A DNA stretch of 64,000 nt from Autumnicola tepida (GTDB taxonomy: Bacteria > Bacteroidota > Bacteroidia > Flavobacteriales > Flavobacteriaceae). The notes beneath the pieces were generated by a model. It had not been told where the DNA came from. It saw only the letters and a program-made list of their open reading frames with translations, and did not search any database. Positions 8,398 through 17,339 of this stretch are shown one piece after another. Where the stretch lies: assembly GCF_031846485.1 (NCBI RefSeq), contig NZ_JAVRHQ010000004.1, positions 1 through 64,000 on the forward strand. Reading direction: 5' to 3'. The position numbers were made by a program, and so were the translations under genes. The stretch's first letter is position 1, and each line of letters starts with the position of its first letter.

Positions 8398-10896
8398 TTA
8401 TTCTCCAATCCCCTGCATCATTTCTTCCATACCCCCAAAATTAAGTATAAAGACGGAATAGTAATGGTCAAAAAGATCTTTCAAATAAGTGCCTAAATCG
8501 ACTTCGTCATAATCTTCTCGACCTTCTATTTTTTGAGAAATTTGATATCCTCTATTCTTAGTTATCATATACAGGAATAAGGTATGGAAGTAAACAGAAG
8601 TGTAATATTTACGATTAGCAATATCTAATTGTTCCAGATTAGGGTTTTTATATTTTGCTTTAAAGTTCATAAGAACACTACTGTCCATATTAACAAAAAT
8701 CCTTTCTAAGGAGTCATCTCCCTTAGAATCTGGAACCATAACTGTAAAATAATCCATCGTCATGGTAGTAGCCGTTTCTACATCCTCCCAAGAGACGGCA
8801 TCTTTTTGCTCATCAGATTTTTTTTCATAAGCAAATAATAATTGAGGAAGTCCAAGGTTTTCAGTATCATCGCCCTCTTTAGGAACCTTAGCTTTAGGAG
8901 CTTCTTTATCTGCTATTATCACCCAAAACATTTCGTTGAACTCCTTGCCAGGCGCAGTAAGATCCACTTTCATTTGAACTGCATCTCCTACTTTTAGATT
9001 TTCCTTAGGGTTAAGAGCAATTTTTATAGTTCCTTTATTCGGGCTGCTTTTTACTATGTTAAATATCTCAGTCGGATCCTTTGGTTTTCCAGGTTTATTG
9101 CCACCTTCAGAATCATTACTTTTAATATCTAATACAGAAATTTTTAATTCCCCTGGTTCATCAGTTCTATCAAAATATTCATTCTCCACATCGGTAGAAA
9201 ATTTGATTGATTTTTCTCCATTCAAAGGGATTTTAGCCACTACATCGGAACCATTTTTTCCACTTACTTTAAACAAGGATGGGAACCTTTCAGGTTTAAA
9301 GGGAGCTTCCTGAGTTTCAGATTTTTTAGGTTTTTTACCACCTTTCGGTTTATTTTTTTGATCCTTCAAGTCTAATTTAAAGGTTTTACCTAGCAGTTTC
9401 ATTAGATCAGAATCTAATGGCATGTTCTTGGTAAAATTCTTAAGAAGATCACTCGTATTTGACGATGTATCAATATCAACTGCTTGCTTCCTTCTTTTCT
9501 CAATTTCTGCTAATCGACCATCCTTTTTACTAAGCTGCTTCGCTAAATAATGTCTAAGGAATTGAGTTTCATCTCCATCTTTGAGCCTGTCTCTAGAAGC
9601 CATAAACAGCTCTTTCTGGAAGTTATAATCAAATTCAGTACAGTCAACGTGTATAAGTAAGTGGCTTTTTAGAAGATTTAACTTCAGGGATCTAGTAATA
9701 AATTCAGAGGTATAATGGCCATGGACCTGTCCATTCAAGGAAAACAGGACTGCCATAGAGTTTTTGAAGTATCTTTTCTGAATTACCTCCTTAGTTTTTT
9801 TAAGGTCATAATCCTTGACCTTAGTTTTGAAAACAAAACAGGAAACTTTCATTCTTCCGAATTTTTCATCTTCAAAAACCTCGGAAAATTTATCTTCTAA
9901 ATACTCCCCTTCCTCATTTTGGAGTCTTCTCTTTAGACCAAATAGGTCATTAACCAGAACATTGTTATTTGGATATCTTTCAGCAGTATCCTTTGTTAAA
10001 ATTGGTAATGCAGGATTGAATAAATACTCATTCACACTTTGGTTTAGATCCTGAGCAAACCCTGAGTAGCCTTTAGGAAATTGATATGAGAACATTTTAA
10101 TAATAGATCCGGTTTTGAATTTCCTCTCGTCAAGACCAAGATCTAATTGGTCTATAGGGAACGATGGAATTTTACCATCAACCATAAGATATTCATACCA
10201 TGTTTCCTTTGTGTGATCGCTTTCTCGTTTGGGATGTTCCCTTATTAATGTAAATCCAAAATCACCAGTGCTGTTATATTTTTTTGAAGCGATTAGTTGA
10301 TATCTGTTTTTTCCGCAGAAAACAATAGATCCGCTTCCGCCCATATTATATTTACCTTGAACAAAGTGAACATCATTTTTGTTTCCTCTTACAAGAGATA
10401 AAAATGTATTTTCAAAATCTTCCGGATGCTGGCCTTCTCCGTTATCATAAACTATAACAGAAGTGTCATAACCTTTATTTTTTCGCGGACCTTTACCGTC
10501 TGCAATAATTTGGATTTCCTGCGCTTGAGCACGTCTTTGAGAATTTAAATCCCAATTGTTATCGGGATAAAATCTTTCAAGTGCTTCAGTCATAGATTGT
10601 GGGGCACTTTTATCTTTCGGATTACAACCTGATTCGTAGCACTTTTTGGTAAGTAGAGCATCAATGGAGTTTGTCACTTTTTCGATTAAAGCGGCAATTG
10701 GGTTAGATTGTTGATTTTTAACAATACCATAATTGCTCATATTACTACCTAGCGGTTTCCAGTTTTTATCATTGAAAATTGCTATAAATTCTTTGATTAC
10801 TTCGTTGAGGTCTTCCTCATCTTTAGCATGATAAATTTTAAAAAATAAATCTCTATAAGAAAAAGATTCTGCAGAATCTCCAAAAAGATTGGCCAT
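8398..10896 (-). CDS. GHKL-type ATPase of the phosphorothioation-linked operon
   Basis: An 832-residue cytoplasmic protein with an N-terminal GHKL (Hsp90/MutL/histidine-kinase type) ATPase fold. The N box is E72, N76 and D79 in IEKVTNSIDA. The G1 box is DNGEG at 151-155, and a glycine-rich lid NMGGSGS is at 184-190. The middle holds a lysine-rich linker (NKPKGGKKPKK) and the C-terminal part contains a probable beta-sandwich followed by a helical tail. No kinase dimerisation domain is present, so it is not a sensor kinase; a MutL- or MORC-like DNA-acting ATPase is more plausible. It is the first gene of the three-gene - strand operon facing the ssp genes. Similar ATP-driven proteins occur in several defence modules. 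Confidence 0.82.
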   Translation of the reverse strand: MANLFGDSAESFSYRDLFFKIYHAKDEEDLNEVIKEFIAIFNDKNWKPLGSNMSNYGIVKNQQSNPIAALIEKVTNSIDALLTKKCYESGCNPKDKSAPQSMTEALERFYPDNNWDLNSQRRAQAQEIQIIADGKGPRKNKGYDTSVIVYDNGEGQHPEDFENTFLSLVRGNKNDVHFVQGKYNMGGSGSIVFCGKNRYQLIASKKYNSTGDFGFTLIREHPKRESDHTKETWYEYLMVDGKIPSFPIDQLDLGLDERKFKTGSIIKMFSYQFPKGYSGFAQDLNQSVNEYLFNPALPILTKDTAERYPNNNVLVNDLFGLKRRLQNEEGEYLEDKFSEVFEDEKFGRMKVSCFVFKTKVKDYDLKKTKEVIQKRYFKNSMAVLFSLNGQVHGHYTSEFITRSLKLNLLKSHLLIHVDCTEFDYNFQKELFMASRDRLKDGDETQFLRHYLAKQLSKKDGRLAEIEKRRKQAVDIDTSSNTSDLLKNFTKNMPLDSDLMKLLGKTFKLDLKDQKNKPKGGKKPKKSETQEAPFKPERFPSLFKVSGKNGSDVVAKIPLNGEKSIKFSTDVENEYFDRTDEPGELKISVLDIKSNDSEGGNKPGKPKDPTEIFNIVKSSPNKGTIKIALNPKENLKVGDAVQMKVDLTAPGKEFNEMFWVIIADKEAPKAKVPKEGDDTENLGLPQLLFAYEKKSDEQKDAVSWEDVETATTMTMDYFTVMVPDSKGDDSLERIFVNMDSSVLMNFKAKYKNPNLEQLDIANRKYYTSVYFHTLFLYMITKNRGYQISQKIEGREDYDEVDLGTYLKDLFDHYYSVFILNFGGMEEMMQGIGE

Positions 10897-11216
10897 ATAT
10901 GATTTTTTTGGTTTTTGCTATAAAAAAATCTTGTAGGGAAGTTCGGTGAATTTAAAAAATTTATATCGGATGTAATTAAATTCTTTTCTAGAAAACATTT
11001 AAGCTTCCAATGGTCCTAAACCAGGGAGATATTCCAAAATATATCGTGATATAGTATATATTAAAGGAAGCAGTAAGAGGTTTAAATTATATGAATATAA
11101 GGTTTTGTAAGTCATTAAAGTATTTCTAATTTAGAATTACCCATCTTTCCTTGTTTCTAGATTTCCACTTTTTTAGAAAAGCCGGTAAATCGAAATTATC
11201 CTATGTTTTTAATAAA
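10897..11216. other. AT-rich non-coding stretch upstream of the GHKL operon
   Basis: No open frame of gene length, hairpin terminator or repeat was recognised. It should contain the promoter of the - strand operon starting at 10896, but no clear -7/-33 pair was identified. Confidence 0.5.
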
Positions 11217-11537
11217 CTATTTTTTAATTATTCTTGAAAATTGATTTGAGAAGTTAACGAACACTAACTCACAAAACCGCCCTAAATAATAACCTTCAAA
11301 ATCTTTTACATCCTCGGAAACTCTTTTGAACTTAAGAACTTGTACAATTAAATACTTGTTATCATCATCAACTGTTAATTGAATTACTCCTTTTTCTCCT
11401 CATTGCTTGGTGTGCTTTAAATATGTGGTATCTTCATCAGGAAGAAGAGACCAGGTTTTTAAAGTTTTTTCTTCAATACTTTCAATTATTTCGTCCTTTA
11501 AGATGTTTGGATCAGGAGAATAAAAATGCAATTTCAT
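11217..11537 (-). pseudogene. Small hypothetical gene interrupted by one in-frame TGA
   Basis: Reading from the ATG at 11537 gives 45 codons (start MKLHFYSPDP), then a TGA at 11402-11400, then 60 more open codons in the same frame to a TAG at 11219-11217. The part after the stop keeps a sensible composition (IQLTVDDDNKYLIVQVLKF). The simplest reading is a former protein of about 106 residues with a single tryptophan (TGG) to TGA change. No family was recognised. A translation product limited to 45 residues is possible but unlikely to be functional. Confidence 0.55.
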
Positions 11538-11657
11538 ATTTCAGTTTTTAAATATCCCAGCAATTTAGAGATTATCTCTTAAAATCTTTAACGGCTTTCC
11601 TGTACAAAAAGTAAGGTTTTACCATACTTCATTCCAAAATGAAAACCTTATGTCTTT

Positions 11658-11818
11658 ATGATTCAACTCCTCCAAGGCCACGAACAATACGACTTGGTAT
11701 TTGCAAAAGGAAAATTTAGATCCAACCATATGGAAGGAGGTAAACGGTTTACGAGCTCTAAAATTTTTTTGTAGAAATAGGGTATAAAGTGGCACGCAAA
11801 ATACGGTGGGAAAAGTAA
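11658..11818 (+). pseudogene. Small hypothetical gene broken by a one-base loss in a T run
   Basis: From the ATG at 11658 the frame reads MIQLLQGHEQYDLVFAKGKF and continues to a stop at 11772-11774. Just before that stop is a run of seven T; adding one T continues the frame as FFVEIGYKVARKIRWEK to a TAA at 11816-11818. The combined ~53-residue product resembles, from memory, short Bacteroidota hypothetical proteins with a QYDLVF...FVEV pattern. It is therefore read as a homopolymer frameshift pseudogene. A sequencing error in the T run would make it an intact small gene. Confidence 0.5.
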
Positions 11819-11902
11819 GTTTTAATTCAGGACGAACTAGCATCTAAAGTAATAGGGAGAATTACATGGATAAAGTTATTTGTTCTTATTTTACGTCTTC
11901 AT

Positions 11903-12163
11903 TTACATATCAATTTTGAACTTCTTGATATCAAAATCAAAATTAAATAATTCCTTAGGTTCAACTTCTAACATGCTAGAAATTTTCAATATTGTTTCTA
12001 TGGTTGGGTTTCCTTTTGCTTTTTCTAATTTATTATAATTACTAGCATCGAATGAAGAATGTGTTGCCACGTTGTCCATTGTCTCAAATTTCTCCTCTCT
12101 GATCCTATTTAAATTTGCAGAAAACTCTTTCATGTAGATGCGTAAAACCTCTTTGCTGTCCAT
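11903..12163 (-). CDS. XRE-family helix-turn-helix regulator
   Basis: An 86-residue Cro/CI-type DNA-binding protein consisting of little more than the HTH domain. Residues ~13-66 hold the five-helix fold, with NLNRIREEKFETMDNVA as the first two helices and NYNKLEKAKGNPTIETILKIS around the recognition helix and the following one. The length and lack of an effector domain suggest a simple repressor, as found beside restriction and mobile-element genes. A perfect 10-bp inverted repeat lies 45 bp upstream of its start and is a candidate for self-regulation. Its target beyond itself is unknown; the nearest systems are the phosphorothioation island and the RagAB operon. Confidence 0.85.
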   Translation of the reverse strand: MDSKEVLRIYMKEFSANLNRIREEKFETMDNVATHSSFDASNYNKLEKAKGNPTIETILKISSMLEVEPKELFNFDFDIKKFKIDM

Positions 12164-12207
12164 ACTATATTTACATTATGAACTCAAGGTGATTTTTTTT
12201 ATAAAAC

Positions 12208-12235
12208 TTTTCATGGTAATATATCACCATGAAAA
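12208..12235. promoter_or_regulatory. Inverted-repeat operator candidate upstream of the XRE gene
   Basis: TTTTCATGGT (12208-12217) and ACCATGAAAA (12226-12235) are perfect complements separated by 8 bp (AATATATC). The site sits 45 bp upstream of the XRE start codon. A related half-site, TCAAGGTGAT, is at about 12183-12192, closer to the gene. Size and symmetry fit a dimeric XRE repressor site. Binding is inferred from symmetry and position only. Confidence 0.55.
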
Positions 12236-12269
12236 TATTTTTATTATATTTGACTGATAATAATATATT

Positions 12270-12507
12270 TGCGAAACTTCTTAAAGTAAAATATTAGAAG
12301 CATTCGCTTTGAGTCTCGATTCGAAAACTGGTAATTTTATGCAACGAGATGATAAGCAAAATGCTCACGACCCGGGCGTGAGTTTGCTTGTTGTTGCAGG
12401 GTATACCAGTACCTCGAATCGATAAGTTGAGCTTTCACGCCCATTTTGTATTTAGGCGCTTCCTGCTTAACTGCTTAAAGCTTTGTTTCTTCACATAAAG
12501 TTTCGCA
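12270..12507. repeat. 238-bp element bounded by 10-bp inverted repeats with a nested hairpin core
   Basis: TGCGAAACTT (12270-12279) and AAGTTTCGCA (12498-12507) bound the element. The core, 12316-12422, is a series of nested paired arms: TCGATTCGA with TCGAATCGA, ACTGGTA (12327) with TACCAGT (12404), TGCAAC (12340) with GTTGCA (12393), AAGCAAA (12354) with TTTGCTT (12383), and CTCACG (12364) with CGTGAG (12377), closed by a 7-base loop. About 35 of the ~50 positions in each arm pair. No coding frame fits. It could be a non-autonomous mobile element, a recombination or transfer site, or a structured RNA. No target duplication was seen at the ends. Confidence 0.6.
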
Positions 12508-12892
12508 CTTAAACAAACCACAGCAACACATTTAAATGGCCAAAGCGGCCGGCGGTAGCTATTAATGGTTTCATTAATCCTGTTTGCGGGAACAGGGCAA
12601 CCCAAATCAACAATCCCGTGGGTTATTGCGGCTATCCCTATAATGGCGGCAGTAGTTGGGTGGGAAGCCCCCTGCCCCCAATAGGGGGTAAGGCGGGTGG
12701 GCTAATTAAATTAAAAGACTATGGCTTTAGGGGCCGTAGGTGTTAACACAAAAAGATTGTTTATGAGAAGAAAGTTTGAATTGGCCTTTAGATAGGTGTT
12801 AAGCTAAAAAGCCTTCCCTCAAGATTGGCGTCTGAGTAGGGAAGGCCTAAGCTTAAGTAAAAGATCGTTTCACTTTAAAGCACAGCAAAATT
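12508..12892 (+). promoter_or_regulatory. Structured non-coding leader region before the RagA-like gene
   Basis: No start codon opens a gene-length frame here. Several hairpins occur: CCTGTT/AACAGG near 12579-12597, CCCCC-AATA-GGGGG near 12674-12687, and a strong one just before the gene, GCCTTCCCT (12811-12819) with AGGGAAGGC (12838-12846), extended by AAGCT/AGCTT arms (12801-12805 and 12850-12854). TAGGTGTTAA occurs twice (about 12740 and 12793). A long structured leader could regulate the transporter operon at 12893, but no known riboswitch was recognised. Confidence 0.4.
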
Positions 12893-15800
12893 ATGAAAAA
12901 TAATTACAAGCGCTGGAAGTTCCTGGCGTGGATAATTGTTGCCATTATTATCTACATACTGGCAGTGCCGGCACATGCGGCAACTATAATCACAAACCAC
13001 ACACCACAACAACAGCAAATTACCGGTACGGTAACGGGAGAAGACAACCTGCCGCTGCCCGGGGTAACCGTATCTGTAAAAGGAGAAGCCCGCGGTACGG
13101 TGACCAGTTTTGAAGGAGAATATTCGATTACCGCGGGGCAGGGGGAGACCCTGGTTTTTTCCTTCTTAGGATATAAAAAGCAGGAGATCCCGGTAGGGAA
13201 CCAAACCAGGATCAATGTACAACTGGAGGAAGATGTAGATGCCCTGGACGCGGTAAAAATAAATGCCGGCTACTACAACACTACCAGAAGGGAAAGCACG
13301 GGAAATATCTCCCGCGTAACCGCAGAGGAAATAGAAAACCAGCCGGTGATAAGCCCCATCCAGGCCCTGCAGGGGAGAATGGCAGGGGTTGAGGTAACAG
13401 AACAGAACGGAGTGCCGGGAGCAGCCCCTACTATTCGCATCAGGGGGCAAAACAGTTTACGAAGTACACGTAATGATAATGGAAACCTGCCTTTATATAT
13501 TATAGATGGAGTGCCGGTAAACTCTGCGGCCGTAAGTTCCATAAATCAATCTATAGCCCTAACAGGAACAGATCCTTTAAACGGGCTTGACCTATCGAAT
13601 ATTAAAACAATCGAAATCCTTAAAGATGCCGATGCCACGGCCATATACGGTTCCAGGGGAGCTAACGGGGTGGTATTGATAACTACAAAAAATGGAGGTT
13701 TCTATGGAGGTAAAGACCATATACAGTTTAACTTTTACAGCGGCATTAGCAGGGTTTCTCATTTTATAGACCTCCTTGATACCCGGGAATACCTTACTCT
13801 CAGGAGACAGGCTTTCGAGAACGATGGGGTGGAACCTACTAACGCAAACGCCAAAGATTTACTCCTGTGGGACCAGGATCGTTATACCAACTGGCAGGAG
13901 ATCCTTTTCGGCAATTCGGCACCTACTCTTAATGCTGGTTTAAATTACTCCGGGGGTGGAGAAAATACCTCTTTCAACATAGGCGCATCTTACTTCAAAC
14001 AGGGAAGTGTATTTCCCGGCGACTATTCGTTTGAAAAAAAGACGCTTCACTTAAGTTTGAACCATCAGTCCAACAATCAAAAATTTCGCACAAATCTTTC
14101 CTTAAATTATGGGGTTAATGATAATAATCTTTTTAGCAGTACTAATTTCGTTAGTACTGCTTTAAACCTGCCACCCAATGCGCCTGAAATTTACCGGGAG
14201 GACGGCAGTTTAAACTGGGAGAATTCTACCTGGAGTAATCCTTTGGCATCATTGCAAAGTGAAGGTAATTCCAGGGCTGATAATATTGTTGCCAATATAG
14301 GCCTGGAGTACCAGGTATTGAAAAATTTTACACTTAAAACAAATCTCGGTTATACTTACCTGGATAGTGAGGAGAACATCTTATTGCCAAAAGAAATTTA
14401 CGACCCTGCCTTATGGGAGAGGGTATCCAATCGGTCTCAGCATTCCTTTATCTCGCGAAAATCCTGGATAGCAGAGCCCCAATTGGTTTATAATACTTCT
14501 ATAAAAGAACATCATATTGATGCTTTAGTAGGAGCAACTTTTCAGCAAAGTGATAATTCCAGCCTTAGTATTAATGGTACTGGTTATACAAACAGGCATC
14601 TTATTGGTAATCTTGAAGCCGCAGATGCCGTAGCCACAACTCAGGATCGGGACCTGATGTATAAGTATAGTGCCATATTTGCAAGAATAGGATACAACTG
14701 GAACCAGACTTATTTCCTGAATTTGACAGGAAGAAGGGATGGCTCTTCCCGCTTTGGCCCAGATAACAGATTTGCCAATTTTGGTGCGGTAGGTGCCGCC
14801 TGGATCTTTTCAAATTATCAATTCACAAATAATAATTTTCCATTTATGAGTTTTGGAAAAATCCGCGGAAGTTACGGGATAACAGGCAATGATCAAATAG
14901 GCGATTATCGTTACCTGGATGCTTACGAATCTACACCAGGTCCGGGCGGGCTGTATCCTACACAACTCACTAATCCTTCCTTTTCCTGGGAAACCAACAA
15001 AAAGGTTGAAGCTGCCTTAGAACTGGGCTTTTTTCAGGATCGTATAAATTTGAATGTTAGCTGGTATAAAAACCGTTCTTCCAACCAATTGGTAGGGTAT
15101 AACTTACCGGCAATTACCGGTTTCAATACGGTTGAAGCCAATCTTCCGGCTACCGTTCAAAATTCAGGTCTGGAAATAGAAGTTTCTGCACTTAATGTTA
15201 AAAATCAAAGATTTCAATGGAGGAGTTCGCTAAATCTAACAGTGCCTTCTAATAAATTGATCAGGTTTGAAGGAATTGAGCAAAGTCCTTACGCCAACAC
15301 CTACCAGGTAGGAAAGCCTCTTGACCTTGCGATTTTATATCAGTTTGATGGGGTAAATCCTGAAACCGGACTGTTCCAGGTTGTAGATGTGAATCAGGAT
15401 GGCATTTATGATTACAGTGACCGCGTAATTTCAAGTAACCTGGGAAGAAAGTTTTACGGAGGATTTAATAACCAGTTTAATTATCAAAATTTTTCACTGG
15501 GTTTCCTTTTTGAATTTGTAAAGCAGCAGGGGAATAAGATATATAATAGCGTTCCCGGCTTTATGGGAAATGTTTTCGAACAGGAAAAAAATGGCTGGAC
15601 CCAGGAAAATCCAGGGGCAAATATGCAAAGAGCTTCCCAATCGATAAGTGCTTTGATTTCCTACATCAATGCTTATTCCAGCAACTACGGGTTAACAGAT
15701 GCTTCCTATGTAAGGTTGAAAACACTCTCCTTGAGTTATAATTTTCCCGGGAAACTACTTGAAAAAGTGAACCTGGCGGGTGCCCAGTTGTTTATGCATG

Positions 15801-15913
15801 CCCAAAACCTCTTCACCGTCACGAATTATCAGGGTCTGGATCCCCAGAACCCGGGGGTAATCAGTCTGCCATCCCTGCAGACCATTACGGGCGGTATACA
15901 AGTCAATTTTTAA
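12893..15913 (+). CDS. SusC/RagA-family TonB-linked outer-membrane transporter
   Basis: A 1006-residue outer-membrane receptor. A hydrophobic signal segment covers residues ~8-30 (ending PAHAAT). It is followed by a carboxypeptidase-regulatory-like beta domain (~41-115, ITGTVTGEDNLPLPGVTV...) and a plug with the SusC/RagA signatures (GMAGVEV, IRIRGQNS, LPLYIIDGVPV, ILKDADATAIYGSRGANGV), then the 22-strand barrel ending in F. It partners with the RagB/SusD lipoprotein 12 bp downstream to import a bound ligand using TonB energy. The M16 peptidase that follows points to peptides rather than glycans as substrate. No sigma/anti-sigma pair is adjacent, so control may come from the PAS-AraC regulator nearby or from the long leader. 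Confidence 0.95.
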   Translation: MKNNYKRWKFLAWIIVAIIIYILAVPAHAATIITNHTPQQQQITGTVTGEDNLPLPGVTVSVKGEARGTVTSFEGEYSITAGQGETLVFSFLGYKKQEIPVGNQTRINVQLEEDVDALDAVKINAGYYNTTRRESTGNISRVTAEEIENQPVISPIQALQGRMAGVEVTEQNGVPGAAPTIRIRGQNSLRSTRNDNGNLPLYIIDGVPVNSAAVSSINQSIALTGTDPLNGLDLSNIKTIEILKDADATAIYGSRGANGVVLITTKNGGFYGGKDHIQFNFYSGISRVSHFIDLLDTREYLTLRRQAFENDGVEPTNANAKDLLLWDQDRYTNWQEILFGNSAPTLNAGLNYSGGGENTSFNIGASYFKQGSVFPGDYSFEKKTLHLSLNHQSNNQKFRTNLSLNYGVNDNNLFSSTNFVSTALNLPPNAPEIYREDGSLNWENSTWSNPLASLQSEGNSRADNIVANIGLEYQVLKNFTLKTNLGYTYLDSEENILLPKEIYDPALWERVSNRSQHSFISRKSWIAEPQLVYNTSIKEHHIDALVGATFQQSDNSSLSINGTGYTNRHLIGNLEAADAVATTQDRDLMYKYSAIFARIGYNWNQTYFLNLTGRRDGSSRFGPDNRFANFGAVGAAWIFSNYQFTNNNFPFMSFGKIRGSYGITGNDQIGDYRYLDAYESTPGPGGLYPTQLTNPSFSWETNKKVEAALELGFFQDRINLNVSWYKNRSSNQLVGYNLPAITGFNTVEANLPATVQNSGLEIEVSALNVKNQRFQWRSSLNLTVPSNKLIRFEGIEQSPYANTYQVGKPLDLAILYQFDGVNPETGLFQVVDVNQDGIYDYSDRVISSNLGRKFYGGFNNQFNYQNFSLGFLFEFVKQQGNKIYNSVPGFMGNVFEQEKNGWTQENPGANMQRASQSISALISYINAYSSNYGLTDASYVRLKTLSLSYNFPGKLLEKVNLAGAQLFMHAQNLFTVTNYQGLDPQNPGVISLPSLQTITGGIQVNF

Positions 15914-15925
15914 ATAAAACTAATC

Positions 15926-17329
15926 ATGAAGAAACATTCTATAATTTCGGGTATTTCTATACTTGCTGTTTGTGTGCTTATGCTTTCCTGCGAAGATTTT
16001 GTAGAGGTAGAGGTGCCGGACTATAAACTCACAAAGGAGGCGGTTTACGCTAATGATCAAACTGCACAAAGCGTGCTTAATGGTATATATAACCAGTTGT
16101 TCAATACCAGTTTTGCCAATGGAGGGAGCCAGTCCGTAACCTTTTTAGGTGGGCTTTCTGCTGATAATTTTAAGGTCACAACCACCACTCAGCAAATTGT
16201 GGAGTACTACCAAAATCAAATTACACCTACAAATAGCTATAACCTTACCCTGTGGGCCGGAGCCTACAATACCATTTATATGGTCAATGCAATGTTGGAA
16301 GGTATAGCGAATAATAGTTTGCTCTCCCGGGATCTGATAAACAGGATGGAGGGAAACGGAAAATTTATCAGGGCGTTCACCTATTTCTACCTGGTTAATT
16401 TATACGGTGATGTACCGTTACTTTTAGGTACCAATTATCAAAATAATGCTGCGGCATCCAGAACTTCTGCAGAAATTGTATATAATCAAATTCTAGAGGA
16501 TTTAGAAGATGCGGAGACCCTATTGGAAGAAGATTATCCCGATAATGACCGTACACGACCTAACAAATTTGCTGTTTTATCCCTTCTGGCCAGGGTCCAC
16601 CTTTTTCTTGGTAATTGGGAAGAAGCAGCGTTCTATAGTTCACAGGTTATCGCGGCAACAGAATATTACGCGCTCTTAAATCCGGATGAGGTGTTTCTGG
16701 CAAATAGTGGTGAGGCTATCTGGCAAATTTCACCTGTAGGATGGGGAAATAGTTTCACCCATACCAGGGAAGGAAATTTGTTTATCAAAAACCCAACTTC
16801 TAACACCCCGGTAGTCTTATCTTCAGGCTTTTTGAATTCATTTGATAATGCCGAGGACAAACGGAGACTGAACTGGGTGAATAACTTTGTCGACGAAGAG
16901 GATACCCTCTATTATCCCTATAAATACAAAATACAATATGATGCTTCGGGAGGACTAATCAGCGAGTATTCCATGGTACTACGTCTTGCGGAACAATACC
17001 TGATAAGGGCAGAAGCAAGAACCAGGTTAGGAAAATTCGCGGAAGCGGTAGAAGATATTAATGTTATCAGGTCCAGGGCGGGAATACCTCTTATAGAGGG
17101 ATCGCAATCAACTGAAGAAAGTGAGTTGCTAGAAATTTTACTACAGGAACGGCGAAGGGAATTATTTGCAGAGTGGGGACACCGGTGGTTTGATTTACAA
17201 CGCTTCGATAAATCGGAAATTTTAGCTAATAAGGATAATTCAAACTGGGCCCAGACCTCCGGCTTATTTCCTATTCCATCAACTGAGCGTATGAAAGATC
17301 CCAACCTAACCCAAAACCAGGGATATTAA
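15926..17329 (+). CDS. RagB/SusD-family nutrient-binding lipoprotein
   Basis: A 467-residue surface lipoprotein. The signal peptide ends in a lipobox (VCVLMLSC), with the lipid-bearing cysteine at about residue 22. The N-terminal SusD-like region carries TPR-like helices (AVYANDQTAQSVLNGIYNQLF; RAFTYFYLVNLYGDVPLL near residues 150-170), and the C-terminal RagB/SusD domain has the usual end pattern (LLEILLQERRRELFAEWGHRWFDLQRF). It caps the SusC-like barrel and captures ligand at the surface. It begins 12 bp after the transporter gene and ends 10 bp before the peptidase gene, so the three are one operon. Which ligand it binds cannot be read from the sequence. Confidence 0.95.
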   Translation: MKKHSIISGISILAVCVLMLSCEDFVEVEVPDYKLTKEAVYANDQTAQSVLNGIYNQLFNTSFANGGSQSVTFLGGLSADNFKVTTTTQQIVEYYQNQITPTNSYNLTLWAGAYNTIYMVNAMLEGIANNSLLSRDLINRMEGNGKFIRAFTYFYLVNLYGDVPLLLGTNYQNNAAASRTSAEIVYNQILEDLEDAETLLEEDYPDNDRTRPNKFAVLSLLARVHLFLGNWEEAAFYSSQVIAATEYYALLNPDEVFLANSGEAIWQISPVGWGNSFTHTREGNLFIKNPTSNTPVVLSSGFLNSFDNAEDKRRLNWVNNFVDEEDTLYYPYKYKIQYDASGGLISEYSMVLRLAEQYLIRAEARTRLGKFAEAVEDINVIRSRAGIPLIEGSQSTEESELLEILLQERRRELFAEWGHRWFDLQRFDKSEILANKDNSNWAQTSGLFPIPSTERMKDPNLTQNQGY

Positions 17330-17339
17330 ATAATATATA

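Noticed and set aside
11619..11843. 74-codon - strand frame
   Set aside because: It is antisense to the small broken gene at 11658-11818, which has the more protein-like reading.
12316..12422. TTCGA-containing structured DNA that might be a tRNA gene
   Set aside because: The pairing is one long nested hairpin rather than a cloverleaf. No acceptor stem, anticodon arm or CCA-type end fits.
12520..12745. Open + strand frame of ~70 codons reading through GGSSWVGSPLPPIGGK
   Set aside because: It has no start codon, is preceded by a stop just upstream and overlaps strong hairpins. No family resemblance was seen.
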